64,000 bases of DNA from Gallaecimonas kandeliae (GCF_030450055.1 NZ_CP118480.1:3161501-3225500); one strand, 5' to 3'; positions 54,501 to 62,645 are shown, counted from the first letter of the stretch. Notes: generated by a model not told the origin, from the letters alone. Made by a program: numbers and translations.

Positions 54501-56705
54501 GTCGGCATTGCTGGTCAGCACGTAGCTGTAAGTGAAGTTGGTACCATCAAAGCCGGTGATGGTCAGCACCCCATGGGCGCCATTGATGACCATGGGGCCC
54601 TGGAAGACACCGTTCATGACCACGGCGACGCCGCCTATGGTGACGTTGTTGAGGCCATCGACGGCGGTGATACTGAAGGTGCCACCTTGGGTCAGGGCGG
54701 CCGCGTTGGGATCGGAACCGTCGGCCAAGTTGGCTTCATAGACGGTCTGTTCGGCGCCTGTTCCGTCCAGGCCGTTGATGCTGACACCATCGTCGGCGCC
54801 GTTGATGGTGATGGTCAAGGTGGCGGCGCTGCTGTCACCGTCGCCGTCCAGCAGGCTGTAATTGAAGCTCTCGGTGAGGGTCTCACCGGCGCTCAGCCCC
54901 TGCACTGCGGCGTTGGTGTTGTCCAGGGTATAGGTGTAGGTGCCGTCGGCATTTAGGGTCAGGGTACCGTAGAGCCCCTGGATGGCGACCCCTACCAGGC
55001 CTGTTTCACCGTTGACACTCTGGACAGTGGCGCCATCAGCCCCTTGGGTGTCGTTGCCCATGACATTGCCACCGGCCACCAGGGTGCCGTCTTCGCTGAC
55101 GCTGCCGGCATCATTGGCGGCAACAGGGGCGTCGTCCACGATGCGGATATCCAGGCTGGCACTGTCGGAAGAGCCGTCCACGTCGGTCAGGGTGACGTTG
55201 AATTGGTCCAGCACGTCGCCATTGCTATGGTCGGCGTTACTGGTCAGCACATAGCTGTAAGTGAAGTTGGTGCCGTCAAAGCCGGTGATGGTCAGCACCC
55301 CATGGGCGCCGTTGATGGCCATGGCACCTTGGAAGACACCGTTAACCACCACGGCGACACCGCCGATGGTGACATTGTTGAGGCCGTCCACGGCGGTGAC
55401 ACTGAAAGTGCCCCCCTGGGTCAGGGCGGCGGCGTTGGGATCGGAGCCGTTGGCCAGGTTGGCTTCATAGACTGTCTGTTCTGCGCCGGCACCGTCCAAG
55501 CCGTTGATGCTGACGCCGTCATCGGTGCCATTGATGGTGATGGTCAGGGTGGCGGTGGAGGTAGCCCCAAACTCGTCGGTCAAGGTGTAGGTAAAGGTCT
55601 CGGTGAGGGTTTCACCGGCACTCAGGCCCTGTACTGCGGCCAGGGCATTGTTGAGCGTATAGGTATAGGAGCCATCGGCATTCCAGGTCAGGGTGCCGTA
55701 GAGGCCCTGGATGGTAGCATTGCTGCTGCCGTCCACGGCGGAGACGCTGAGTTGGGCATTGTTGTCCACATCGCTGTCGACGCCGAAGCCATTGTCGTCG
55801 GTCAGCATGTTGCCGTTGGCCACCAGGCTGCTGTCTTCAGTAACGGCATTGGTGTTGGCGGTGGCCACGGGGGCGTCGTTGGTCCCTTCGATGACCACTG
55901 TCAGGGTCGAGGTACTGAAGCCGCCATTACCGTCGCTGATCTGGTAAGTGAAGGTCTCGGTCAGGGACTGGCCCTGAGCCAGGGACTGGACCAGATCGTT
56001 GTTCAGGGCATAAGAAAAACCGCCGTCAGCGGACCAGATCAATACACCGTACTGGCCGCTGACAGTGGTGACGGCAGAGCCGTTGACCAGGGTGACGGCA
56101 AGCACGTCCCCATCGGCATCGCTGTCATTTGCAAGCAAGGACCCTGAAACATTGGTAATGCTGTCTTCCTGCAGCAGTATCTGATCGGGTTGGGCAACAG
56201 GCGGATGGTTTTGCTGGATCAACTGATCCATGGTGGTGGGCGTAGGGCCAGTGCTGCCAGGGTTGCCGGCCGTGGTGTAGCCGGCCGAGGCCAGCAGTTC
56301 ACTGCCGGTACGGGCAACGGCCACGTAGCCGGAGTCCCCGCCAGCACCGGTCGCACCACCGGCGGCCGGCGCCGGGCCGGCAGCCGAGGCCTTGAAGATC
56401 TGGGTCGGGTCTTCACCGGCCAGTATGGCTTTTTGCAGCTCGGCCAGTTGCGCCTTGTCTGTGGAGTTCAGCGCCGTGGCATTGGCCGCCACCTGCCCCA
56501 GGTCCGGGGAAGCCGACATGGCCAGCTCGCCACCGTCGTCCTGCATCAGGGCGAAATGGGCACCGTCGGCCAAGTGCAATACATCCCCTGCCTGGACCCT
56601 GTCACCCGCAAGCAGTTGTTTTTCTGTGCCATCGGCCAGTTGCAGCCATACCTGCCCCTCAACTTTGCTGAGGATGCCGCTGGACTTGACTGTGATGCTT
56701 TGCAT
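48507..56705 (-). CDS. lapA: Giant Lap-type RTX biofilm adhesin with N-terminal retention module
   Basis: 2732 aa. Residues 1-~105 are a retention module that plugs the outer-membrane channel. Candidate LapG sites follow: SAAG (107-110, the position of TAAG in P. fluorescens LapA) and PAAG (113-116). Residues ~165-1125 hold VCBS/cadherin-like domains. Residues ~1129-2045 are seven 131-aa repeats, followed by another VCBS domain and linker to ~2345. An unassigned domain spans ~2346-2484, RTX nonapeptides (GGxGNDxI) ~2494-2608, and a type I secretion signal region the final ~120 residues. Secreted C-terminus first and held at the surface. First gene of a seven-gene operon. Confidence 0.94.
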   Translation of the reverse strand: MQSITVKSSGILSKVEGQVWLQLADGTEKQLLAGDRVQAGDVLHLADGAHFALMQDDGGELAMSASPDLGQVAANATALNSTDKAQLAELQKAILAGEDPTQIFKASAAGPAPAAGGATGAGGDSGYVAVARTGSELLASAGYTTAGNPGSTGPTPTTMDQLIQQNHPPVAQPDQILLQEDSITNVSGSLLANDSDADGDVLAVTLVNGSAVTTVSGQYGVLIWSADGGFSYALNNDLVQSLAQGQSLTETFTYQISDGNGGFSTSTLTVVIEGTNDAPVATANTNAVTEDSSLVANGNMLTDDNGFGVDSDVDNNAQLSVSAVDGSSNATIQGLYGTLTWNADGSYTYTLNNALAAVQGLSAGETLTETFTYTLTDEFGATSTATLTITINGTDDGVSINGLDGAGAEQTVYEANLANGSDPNAAALTQGGTFSVTAVDGLNNVTIGGVAVVVNGVFQGAMAINGAHGVLTITGFDGTNFTYSYVLTSNADHSNGDVLDQFNVTLTDVDGSSDSASLDIRIVDDAPVAANDAGSVSEDGTLVAGGNVMGNDTQGADGATVQSVNGETGLVGVAIQGLYGTLTLNADGTYTYTLDNTNAAVQGLSAGETLTESFNYSLLDGDGDSSAATLTITINGADDGVSINGLDGTGAEQTVYEANLADGSDPNAAALTQGGTFSITAVDGLNNVTIGGVAVVMNGVFQGPMVINGAHGVLTITGFDGTNFTYSYVLTSNADHSNGDVLDQFNVNLTDVDGSSDNASLDIQIVDDAPSIQVSGPSDVAEQQSITGAWSLEAGADGAQVQVIFNGHAYALGTAIDTGYGTLTVNADGTWSFQAANSLDNSSQLALNFELQAVDGDGDVATDSQLIRIMDGTAPTGADQLNLTVDEAHIQDNVTGDLFFTAGSDPLGNFQFMAPNNINVDVNGDSMPDLTWVVSADGQTLTGYINGQAALVLSLSWSDIAVGETGNVTVHVQLLEAFPHPDGQGANEITVSGIVVGSDTDGDNVSGTVAVTVVDDVPTANNDSGSVTEDSALVANGNVMGNDNPGADGAQVHSVNGDTGLVGVAIHGLYGTLTLNADGTYTYTLDNNNAAVQALDDGQTLTESFSYSLLDGDGDSSDATLTITVNGQNDAPVAAADTNWAMEDGASAAGNVLQDLDHSGAPSGNFADHADTDVDNGDSLTVTGISFGANAGSIGVGLAGSYGTLVMNADGSYSYVVDNTNATVNALDDGQTLTETFTYTVSDGTTTTTATLTITIFGSNDAPVAAADTNWAMEDGASAAGNVLMDLDHSGAPSGNFADHADTDVDNGDSLTVTGISFGANAGSIGVGLAGSYGTLVMNADGSYSYVVDNSNATVNALDDGQTLTETFTYTVSDGTTTSTATLTITIFGSNDAPVAAADTNWAMEDGASAAGNVLQDLDHSGAPSGNFADHADTDVDNGDSLTVTGISFGANAGSIGVGLAGSYGTLVMNADGSYSYVVDNTNATVNALDDGQTLTETFTYTVSDGTTTSTATLTITIFGSNDAPVAAADTNWAMEDGASAAGNVLMDLDHSGAPSGNFADHADTDVDNGDSLTVTGISFGANAGSIGVGLAGSYGTLVMNADGSYSYVVDNSNATVNALDDGQTLTETFTYTVSDGTTTSTATLTITIFGSNDAPVAAADTNWAMEDGASAAGNVLQDLDHSGAPSGNFADHADTDVDNGDSLTVTGISFGANAGSIGMGLAGSYGTLVMNADGSYSYVVDNTNATVNALDDGQTLTETFTYTVSDGTTTSTATLTITIFGSNDAPVAAADTNWAMEDGASAAGNVLMDLEHSGAPSGNFADHADTDVDNGDSLTVTGISFGANAGSIGVGLAGSYGTLVMNADGSYSYVVDNSNATVNALDDGQTLTETFTYTVSDGTTTSTATLTITIFGSNDAPVAAADTNWAMEDGASAAGNVLMDLEHSGAPSGNFADHADTDVDNGDSLTVTGISFGANAGSIGVGLAGSYGTLVMNADGSYSYVVDNSNATVDALHDGQTLTETFTYTISDGTTTGTATLTITIFGSDDAPVAVNDVRSLTESMDWQSGDPAASVAGNVIGAQADGSADGPHTGAASGDGADTDVDAGDLLTVTSISNGSETLAIANGGTAIIGLYGTLTIYADGSYSYVLDESNPLVDALNVGDNLTDTFTYNIQDSEGNSASAQLQININGADDSTVIEAARSVWLPSDTAQASPDYVDGYPLYITPPTDVDSSLSIHIDSLPAAGTLGYWDGGTFIEVGAGDVLTADQLGQLVYIPDANAASGAYDFNYSVYADGVDVGQSTVTINTVPPNSEPSQSEQIGNGNTPLTSGHDQVEDISLSQQLVDDWQSDPANARIRLLTDFNERSNAGNEQQPDAISALEAEVTAQLVINGITFVVLAANNGVSDWSYAGDGLMSADVLYSNIYQQGHDGEAGYSLADYLGTNPASAGDTWTIIYDDNNGGDYQARFIRFEFSFSDPGDSSINVTGDDGAPNTIFGTDSHDTLFGGSMNDIIYGREGDDHISGGGGDDEIHGGGGNDTIDGGAGNDLIYGGAGNDTISGGDGNDIISGGEGNDIIDGGAGNDVIAGGLGDDLLTGGTGNDTFHWGAGETGTDTITDFTVGQDVLDLANLLQGEENGVLTNYLSFSVSGGDTTISIDVNGDGSGTDQTIVLQGVDLSSYGSDGDIIQALLDSGSLVVDTGPGMTVSSVAAPLAVSSAVQESDLHLHYNNLV
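50571..53321 (-). repeat. Seven tandem 393-bp repeats in lapA
   Basis: Exactly 7 x 393 bp, each encoding 131 residues from NDAPVAAADTNWAMEDG to ATLTITIFGS. Units start (minus strand) at 53321, 52928, 52535, 52142, 51749, 51356 and 50963. In protein order the subtypes are LQDLDH, LMDLDH, LQDLDH, LMDLDH, LQDLDH, LMDLEH, LMDLEH, an alternation that points to a two-unit (786-bp) duplication step. Confidence 0.95.
54396..55517 (-). repeat. Pair of ~390-bp direct repeats in lapA, 729 bp apart
   Basis: Two near-identical blocks of about 130 residues beginning GVSINGLDG (at 55517 and 54788) and ending near DDAP, separated by a VCBS domain. An older duplication than the seven-copy array. Confidence 0.8.
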
Positions 56706-56828
56706 GACCCACCTCGCTCAGAGCCAGCTCTTGCGGCTGGACTAAAAAATGGCGAGACGGCGAGTAATTGAAATTTTGTTTTATGCTCGTCGTCCTTTCC
56801 CTGGCGTAAAGCCAGCTTAACAAGCATA

Positions 56829-56842
56829 GTCAAAATATTGAC
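56829..56842. promoter_or_regulatory. Inverted repeat upstream of lapA
   Basis: GTCAA-AATA-TTGAC, about 125 bases before the lapA start in a locally AT-rich gap. Possible operator or promoter element for the lap operon; the binding protein is unknown. Confidence 0.4.
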
Positions 56843-56854
56843 AGGTTAGGCATT

Positions 56855-56876
56855 AAAAGGCCGGCCAAAGCCGGCA
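56855..56876 (-). terminator. Terminator after DUF481 gene
   Basis: Minus strand GCCGGC-TTTG-GCCGGC followed by CTTTTAAT, 4 bases after the DUF481 stop. Confidence 0.7.
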
Positions 56877-56880
56877 CTGC

Positions 56881-57627
56881 CTAAAAACCATACAGAAGTG
56901 TGAAGGAGGTCTCAGTGTCGGTACTCTTGGCGTCGTCGGGGGCATTGGAGCTGTATTTGACCCTGAAGGAAACCTTCATCGCCAGGTTGCCCATGACGTT
57001 GGCCTGCAGCGAGGTGACGGACTCGGTAATGGCGTTGCTCTGGCTCAGGCCGATCTCGGAGTTGAGCTCCTGACGGAACAGGGAAGTCGCGCTCAGCTTG
57101 TACTCGAACTTGGCCGCCAGGCGGGCGATGGCCGTTTGTTCGGACATGTCGCCGTTGACATCCGCTTCATTGAACCTGTTGTAGCGATAACCCAAACCAC
57201 CAGAAGCTTCGAAGAAGGAGCCTTCATCGGTTTCCCAGAATCGGTTGCCGTAACCGGTGGAGGTGGAGAGCTGGTAGTCGTAGCCGGAGAAACGGTCGTC
57301 GTCATAGGAGCCACGGACAAACCAGAACTGCTTCTTGTCTATCTTGTAGTCGCCTTGGGCGGCGGCGCGATATTTCTCGGCCGTGGTGTCACCGTCTGAC
57401 TTGGTGTAGAGGGACTCGAGCTGGTAGTTGTTGCGCCATTTGTCCAGATCCTGGGTGACGTTGAGCCGCCCCTTGACGTTGGTGGATTCGCTGTTGCCCG
57501 TGGTCACCAGGACGCCCAGTTCGGCTTCCCCTTTCCAGTTTTTCTTTTCTGCGGCACCGGCGGCATCGTCGGCGTAAGCAGCCTGGGCTGCCAGCATGGC
57601 CAGCATCGGCAAGCTGTACTTCAACAT
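56881..57627 (-). CDS. DUF481 (YdiY-like) outer-membrane barrel protein
   Basis: 248 aa. Signal peptide MLKYSLPMLAMLAAQAAYA. The mature part begins KNWKGEAELGVLVTTGNSE, the DUF481 signature, followed by amphipathic strands with alternating aromatic residues and a terminal Phe (FTLLYGF) suited to barrel assembly. E. coli YdiY is salt/acid-induced; the molecular role is unknown. Good GGAGAGGA upstream. Lies between the lap operon and the thioredoxin-NHL gene; terminators separate it from both. Confidence 0.87.
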   Translation of the reverse strand: MLKYSLPMLAMLAAQAAYADDAAGAAEKKNWKGEAELGVLVTTGNSESTNVKGRLNVTQDLDKWRNNYQLESLYTKSDGDTTAEKYRAAAQGDYKIDKKQFWFVRGSYDDDRFSGYDYQLSTSTGYGNRFWETDEGSFFEASGGLGYRYNRFNEADVNGDMSEQTAIARLAAKFEYKLSATSLFRQELNSEIGLSQSNAITESVTSLQANVMGNLAMKVSFRVKYSSNAPDDAKSTDTETSFTLLYGF

Positions 57628-57647
57628 CTTAAGGTCCTCTCCTTTGG

Positions 57648-57670
57648 AAAAAGCGGGGCAAGTGTGCCCC
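57648..57670 (-). terminator. Terminator after thioredoxin-NHL gene
   Basis: Minus strand GGGGCA-CACT-TGCCCC followed by GCTTTTTCC, just downstream of the stop. Confidence 0.65.
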
Positions 57671-57685
57671 AGCCCCCCCGCAAAT

Positions 57686-59152
57686 TCAAAACTTCAAGTT
57701 ATAGGTTGTGACCTTGTTATTACTTGGGTCGATAAGGACCAGCCTGTCGTGGTTGGTGTCGGCCACCAGCACCTGATCCCCCAGCCTGGCGAGGCCGCCC
57801 GGCTCGTTGAGGGTACCCTCGGGCAGCGGCATTGTGCTGACACTGTGCTTGTCGAGATCCAACCAGCGCAAGGCATGGTTGTAGGTGTCGGCCACCAGCA
57901 GGCGGTGGTCGTCCCAGCGGATCACCCCCAGGGCGTGCTGCAAGAGCGCGTCCTTGAAGCTGCCGTCTTTGAGGCCGAAGTCGAAGAGGCCCTTGCCTAC
58001 CAGGGTGGTGACTTGCTGCTTGGCCAAGTCCAGGTGGCGGATGGCGGACGACTCGGGATCGGCCTCCCAGAGCCCGTCACCGTCGGCATAGAGGCCAGAG
58101 GGCTGGCTGAAGGCGGCGCTCGGGAAGGTACCATCAGTCAAGCCTTCACGGCCGCTACCTGCCAGCACCGACAGTTGGCCGTCCTTGAGCTGCCAGATCT
58201 GGTGGCTGCCGGCCATGGCGATGGCGACGCCACCGTCCGGCAGGGCCGCCAGATCCCAGGGAGAGCGCAGGGCAGTGTCGAGGGCCTTGCCCTCACCGCC
58301 CAGGTAGCTGCCGAGCTTGCCGGTACCGGCGACGGTGCTGACCCTGAAATTGCGCAGGTCGATGCGGCGGATCAGGTGGTTGTTGGTATCGGCCACCAGC
58401 AGGGCCTGGCCCTGGAAGAGGCTGCCCTGGGGCGAGTCGAAGCAGGCGCTGTCGCTACTGCCGTCCTTGGCACAGGCCTGGCCCGAGCCCACCACCTTGA
58501 CCACCTTGCCGTCCGGGCGGGCGAAGACGATACGGTTGTGGCCGGAGTCGGAGATGGCGACGAGATCGCCCCTGACCCTGACCTTACCCGGGGCCGCCAG
58601 GGGGCTGTCCTTGAAGTGGATCAGCTTGAGCGGCAGCGGTTTCTCGTTGAACTTGCCCTTGAACTCGTCCACCAGGGCCGCCACCACCTTGTCCAACAAC
58701 GGGTAGCGCCCCTCGCCCGAGGTCTGGCCCACCACCTGGCCGTCCGGGGTCAGGATCACGAAGGTCGGCCAGGCCCGCACCCCGTATTGCTGCCACAGGC
58801 TGAATTCCACGTCATTGGCCACCGGGTGGGTGATGCCGTAGCGCGCCACTATGTGCCGCAGGGTGTCGATGTGTTTCTCGTTGTCGAACTTGGGGGAGTG
58901 GACGGAGATCACCGCCAGCTTGTTGCCGTACTTGTCTTCGAGTTTCTTGAGGTCCGGCAGTATGTGCATGCAGTTGATGCAGCCGTAAGTCCAGAAATCG
59001 AGGATCACCACCTTGCCCTTGAGTTCATCCAGGGTCAGGGGGTGTTCGACGTTGAGCCACTGCAGCTCGGGGCCGAAGGGTACCGCCTGTTCGCGGCCTT
59101 GGGCCTGGGCGGTAACGAGGAACAGGGTCAAAAGCAAAGACAGTATGCGCAT
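57686..59152 (-). CDS. Secreted thioredoxin-like protein with NHL beta-propeller
   Basis: 488 aa. Signal peptide MRILSLLLTLFLVTAQAQG. Thioredoxin-like domain (~25-165) has redox motif WTYGCINCMH (Cys58, Cys61) and cis-Pro RAWPTFVIL. From ~185 to the end are NHL repeats forming a propeller (LVAISDSGHNRIVF, LLVADTNNHLIRRIDL, LLVADTYNHALRWLDL, VLVADTNHDRLVLI). Same architecture as animal NHLRC2. AAGGAG precedes the start. Probably periplasmic; the substrate is unknown. Downstream of fba on the same strand but separated by a terminator. Confidence 0.9.
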   Translation of the reverse strand: MRILSLLLTLFLVTAQAQGREQAVPFGPELQWLNVEHPLTLDELKGKVVILDFWTYGCINCMHILPDLKKLEDKYGNKLAVISVHSPKFDNEKHIDTLRHIVARYGITHPVANDVEFSLWQQYGVRAWPTFVILTPDGQVVGQTSGEGRYPLLDKVVAALVDEFKGKFNEKPLPLKLIHFKDSPLAAPGKVRVRGDLVAISDSGHNRIVFARPDGKVVKVVGSGQACAKDGSSDSACFDSPQGSLFQGQALLVADTNNHLIRRIDLRNFRVSTVAGTGKLGSYLGGEGKALDTALRSPWDLAALPDGGVAIAMAGSHQIWQLKDGQLSVLAGSGREGLTDGTFPSAAFSQPSGLYADGDGLWEADPESSAIRHLDLAKQQVTTLVGKGLFDFGLKDGSFKDALLQHALGVIRWDDHRLLVADTYNHALRWLDLDKHSVSTMPLPEGTLNEPGGLARLGDQVLVADTNHDRLVLIDPSNNKVTTYNLKF

Positions 59153-59203
59153 GGTGATCTCCTTAGCTTGCCCATAGGACCGGCAAGGCCAAGAAGATCA
59201 TTC

Positions 59204-59230
59204 AAAAGAAAAGGCGGCCGAAGCCGCCTT
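59204..59230 (-). terminator. Terminator after fba
   Basis: Minus strand AAGGCGGC-TTCG-GCCGCCTT, a stable UUCG tetraloop hairpin followed by TTCTTTTGAA. Confidence 0.85.
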
Positions 59231-59234
59231 TTGC

Positions 59235-60299
59235 TTAGTTGACCTTGGCGGCCAGTTCGCCTTTGGCGTAGAGCTCAGCCATGGCGTCCAGGGACAGGGC
59301 CTTGATCTTGTGGGCCTGGCCGGCGGAGCCGAAGGCCTCGTAGCGGGCGATACAGATGTCGCGCATGGCGTCGGTGCTGGCCTTGAGGAACTTGCGCGGG
59401 TCGAACTCGCGGGGATTCTGGGCCATGGCGCGGCGCATGGCACCGGTGCTGGCCAGGCGCAGGTCGGTGTCGATGTTGACCTTGCGCACACCGTGCTTGA
59501 TGCCTTCGACGATCTCTTCGACCGGCACACCGTAGGTCTCGGGGATGTCGCCGCCGAACTCGTTGATCACCTTCAGCCATTCCTGGGGCACGGAGGAGGA
59601 ACCGTGCATGACCAGGTGGGTGTTGGGGATGCGCTGGTGGATGGCCTTGATGCGGTCGATGGCCAGGATGTCGCCTGAGGGGGGACGGCTGAACTTGTAG
59701 GCGCCGTGGCTGGTGCCGATGGCGATGGCCAGGGCGTCCACCTGGGTCAGCTTGACGAACTGGGCCGCTTCTTCCGGGTCGGTCAGCAGCTGGCTGTGGT
59801 CCAGCACGCCTTCGGCGCCGATGCCGTCTTCCTCGCCGGCGGTGCCGGTTTCCAGGCTGCCCAGGCAACCCAGTTCACCTTCCACGGAGACGCCGCAGGC
59901 GTGGGCCATGTCCACGGTGCGCTGGGTGACGGCGACGTTGTAGTCCCAATCGGCCGGGGTCTTGCCGTCTTCACGCAGGGAGCCGTCCATCATCACCGAG
60001 CTGAAGCCCAGTTGGATGGAACGCTGGCATACCGCCGGGCTGGTGCCGTGGTCCTGGTGCATACAGACGGGGATATGGGGGAATTCCTCGATGGCGGCCA
60101 GGATCAGGTGGCGCAGGAAGGGGGCGCCGGCATATTTGCGGGCACCGGCAGAGGCTTGGACTATCACGGGGGCGTCCATCTTGTCGGCCGCTTCCATGAT
60201 GGCGCGCATCTGCTCGAGGTTGTTGACGTTGAAAGCCGGTACGCCGTAGCCGTGTTCGGCGGCGTGGTCCAGCATCTGACGCAGTGAGATCAGGGCCAT
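59235..60299 (-). CDS. fba: Class II fructose-bisphosphate aldolase
   Basis: 354 aa. N-terminal [21 protein letters not shown]; zinc ligands in [10 protein letters not shown] and in the later HGAYKF and MHGSSSVP segments; phosphate-binding [11 protein letters not shown]. It belongs to the type B / CbbA-like branch of class II aldolases rather than the E. coli FbaA branch, judged by the N-terminus and length. Zinc-dependent cleavage of fructose-1,6-bisphosphate. Downstream of pgk, with a hairpin in the 120-base gap. Confidence 0.95.
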   Translation of the reverse strand: MALISLRQMLDHAAEHGYGVPAFNVNNLEQMRAIMEAADKMDAPVIVQASAGARKYAGAPFLRHLILAAIEEFPHIPVCMHQDHGTSPAVCQRSIQLGFSSVMMDGSLREDGKTPADWDYNVAVTQRTVDMAHACGVSVEGELGCLGSLETGTAGEEDGIGAEGVLDHSQLLTDPEEAAQFVKLTQVDALAIAIGTSHGAYKFSRPPSGDILAIDRIKAIHQRIPNTHLVMHGSSSVPQEWLKVINEFGGDIPETYGVPVEEIVEGIKHGVRKVNIDTDLRLASTGAMRRAMAQNPREFDPRKFLKASTDAMRDICIARYEAFGSAGQAHKIKALSLDAMAELYAKGELAAKVN

Positions 60300-60368
60300 A
60301 GGGTATTTCTCCTAATTATGTGGGGAGCCGCCCTGCTCCCCTTTATGAAATCGTTTGATTTAGTCTAC

Positions 60369-60396
60369 CAAAAGGAGGCGGCGCACTGCGCCGCCT
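60369..60396 (-). terminator. Hairpin/terminator in the pgk-fba gap
   Basis: Minus strand GGCGGCGCA / TGCGCCGCC followed by TCCTTTTGG, in the 120-base interval after pgk. Confidence 0.6.
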
Positions 60397-60419
60397 TCTC
60401 AAGGCTTTTCAGTCTTGGC

Positions 60420-61577
60420 TCAGGCCCGGCTTTCCAGCATGGCCACGGCAGGCAGCACCTTGCCTTCCACGAACTCCAGGAAGGCACCGCCGCCGGTGGA
60501 GATGTAGGAGACATCGGCCTTGACGCCGTACTTGTCGATGGCGGCCAGGGTGTCGCCGCCACCGGCGATGGAGAAGGCGTCGGAAGCGGCTATGGCCTTG
60601 GCCAGCACTTCGGTGCCCTTGCCGAACTGGTCGAACTCGAAGACGCCAACAGGGCCGTTCCAGAGGATGGTCTTGGCGGATTTGAGCAGTTCGGCCAGGG
60701 CCTGGGCGCTGTCGGGACCTATGTCGAGGATCATCTCGTCATCGGCCACCTCGTCGGCGGACTTGACGACGGCCTCGGCGTCCTCGGCGAAGGCCTTGGC
60801 TACCACCACGTCGCTGGGCAGGGGGATGGCGACCTTATCCATCAACGCCTTGGCAGTGGGGATGAGGTCGGCTTCATGCAGGGACTTGCCCATGGGCTTG
60901 CCGGCCGCGGCCAGGAAGGTGTTGGCGATGCCGCCACCGACGATGATCTGGTCGCAGATCTCGGACAGGGAGTTCAGCACGTCCAGCTTGGTGGACACCT
61001 TGGAGCCGGCAACGATCGCCACCAGGGGGCGCTGGGGCGCCTTCAGGGCCTTGCCCAGGGCGTCCAGTTCGGCGGCCAGCAGCGGGCCGGCACAGGCGAC
61101 GGGGGCAAACTTGGCGACGCCGTGGGTGGAGGCCTGGGCGCGGTGGGCGGTGCCGAAGGCGTCCATCACGAAGACGTCGCAGAGGGCGGCGTACTGCTTG
61201 GACAGGGCCTCGTCGTCCTTCTTCTCGCCCTTGTTGAAACGCACGTTCTCCAGCAGCACCAGTTCCCCGGCCTTGGCCTCGACGCCGCCAAGGTAGTCGC
61301 GCACCAGGCGTACCGGCACGCCCAAGAGATCCTGGAGGTAGTCGGCGACGGGCTTCAGCGAGCTTTCTTCGTCGAAGACCCCTTCTTCGGGGCGGCCCAG
61401 GTGGCTCATCACCAGCACCTTGGCGCCTTTGTCCAGGGCCAGTTGGATGCTGGGCAGCGCCGCCTGGATACGGGCGTCGGAAGTTACTTTGCCGTCCTTG
61501 ACGGGCACGTTGAGATCTTCGCGGATCAGGACCCTTTTACCGGCCAGATCCAGGTCTGTCATCTTGATGACTGCCAT
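60420..61577 (-). CDS. pgk: Phosphoglycerate kinase
   Basis: 385 aa from ATG 61577 (GAGGACG upstream). N-terminal [16 protein letters not shown] and SHLGRP substrate-binding region; C-terminal nucleotide region [18 protein letters not shown] and [13 protein letters not shown]-forming glycolytic step from 1,3-bisphosphoglycerate. 24 bases downstream of epd. Confidence 0.98.
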   Translation of the reverse strand: MAVIKMTDLDLAGKRVLIREDLNVPVKDGKVTSDARIQAALPSIQLALDKGAKVLVMSHLGRPEEGVFDEESSLKPVADYLQDLLGVPVRLVRDYLGGVEAKAGELVLLENVRFNKGEKKDDEALSKQYAALCDVFVMDAFGTAHRAQASTHGVAKFAPVACAGPLLAAELDALGKALKAPQRPLVAIVAGSKVSTKLDVLNSLSEICDQIIVGGGIANTFLAAAGKPMGKSLHEADLIPTAKALMDKVAIPLPSDVVVAKAFAEDAEAVVKSADEVADDEMILDIGPDSAQALAELLKSAKTILWNGPVGVFEFDQFGKGTEVLAKAIAASDAFSIAGGGDTLAAIDKYGVKADVSYISTGGGAFLEFVEGKVLPAVAMLESRA

Positions 61578-61601
61578 GGTGCGTCCTCGCAATAGATTGA
61601 T

Positions 61602-62609
61602 TCAGTGTTTTTGCAGCCAGCAGCGGGCGGTGTCCACCAGCCGGTTGGCAAAGCCCCACTCGTTGTCGAACCAGAGCAGCAGCTTGAGCAGGCTGCCGTC
61701 CGTGACCCGGGTCTGGGTACCGTCGACGATCACCGAATGGGCGTTGTGGTTGTGATCCACCGACACCAATGGCGCGGTGCAATATTGCAATATGCCTTTG
61801 AAGCGGCCTTGGCCCGCTTCCGCCAGCAGGGCGTTGACGGCCTCGGCGGAGGTGTCCTTTTCCAGCTGCAGGCTGAGATCCAGGGCCGAGACGTTGATGG
61901 TGGGCACCCGCACCGAGATCGCCTCGAACTTGCCTTGAAGCTGCGGCAACACCCGCCCCACACCCTTACCCAATTGGGTGTCCACCGGCACCATGGACTG
62001 GCTCATGGCCCGGCTCAGGCGCAGGTTGGGCTGGTAGCTGTCCAGCACCTGCTGGTCGTTCATGGCGGCATGGATGGAGGTGATAAGGCCCCGCGCTATG
62101 CCAAAAGCCTCGTCCAGCAGCGACACCACAGGCACCAGGCAGTTGGTGGTGCAGGAGGCGTTGGAGACCACCTTCATGGTGGGGCGCAGCCGCTGTTCGT
62201 TGATGCCGTAGACGATGACGTCGTCGACGCCGTCGTCGGCGGGGTTGGAGATCAGCACCTTGCCGGCGCCGGCCCGCAGGTAGGCCTCGGCCTGCATGCG
62301 GCTGCGGATGATGCCGGTGCAGTCGATCAGCAGATCGACGCCGGCCAGGGGCAGCTTCTGGGGGTCGGGTTCGCTCAGCAGCCTGATGGCATGGCCGTCC
62401 AGCAACAGGCTGTTGCCTTCCAGGCGGATGTCCGCGTCCAGGCGGCCGTGGGTGGAGTCGTACTGGAAGAGGTGCGCCATGGCGGCAGGCTCGGCGATGT
62501 CGTTGACCGCCACCACCTGCAACTCGTCCAGCAGGTTGCGTTCATGGAGCGCCCGCAGCAGTGCCCTGCCGATGCGCCCAAAGCCATTGATGGCAACCGT
62601 ATAGCTCAT
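61602..62609 (-). CDS. epd: Erythrose-4-phosphate dehydrogenase
   Basis: 335 aa GAPDH-fold enzyme: NAD-binding INGFGRIGRALLRAL, catalytic Cys153 in SNASCTTNCLVP and His180 in TSIHAAMNDQQVLDS. Its position between transketolase and pgk and its divergence from GapA (NDIAEPAAMAHLFQYDSTHG) point to Epd, which makes 4-phosphoerythronate for pyridoxal phosphate synthesis. A GapB-type GAPDH remains a lesser alternative. Start follows AAGGAAGG. Confidence 0.9.
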   Translation of the reverse strand: MSYTVAINGFGRIGRALLRALHERNLLDELQVVAVNDIAEPAAMAHLFQYDSTHGRLDADIRLEGNSLLLDGHAIRLLSEPDPQKLPLAGVDLLIDCTGIIRSRMQAEAYLRAGAGKVLISNPADDGVDDVIVYGINEQRLRPTMKVVSNASCTTNCLVPVVSLLDEAFGIARGLITSIHAAMNDQQVLDSYQPNLRLSRAMSQSMVPVDTQLGKGVGRVLPQLQGKFEAISVRVPTINVSALDLSLQLEKDTSAEAVNALLAEAGQGRFKGILQYCTAPLVSVDHNHNAHSVIVDGTQTRVTDGSLLKLLLWFDNEWGFANRLVDTARCWLQKH

Positions 62610-62618
62610 GTCCTTCCT

Positions 62619-62645
62619 TAAAAAAGGGCAGGCTCATGCCTGCCC
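62619..62645 (-). terminator. Terminator after transketolase
   Basis: Minus strand GGGCAGGC-ATGA-GCCTGCCC followed by T5, between transketolase and epd. epd probably needs its own promoter or read-through. Confidence 0.8.
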
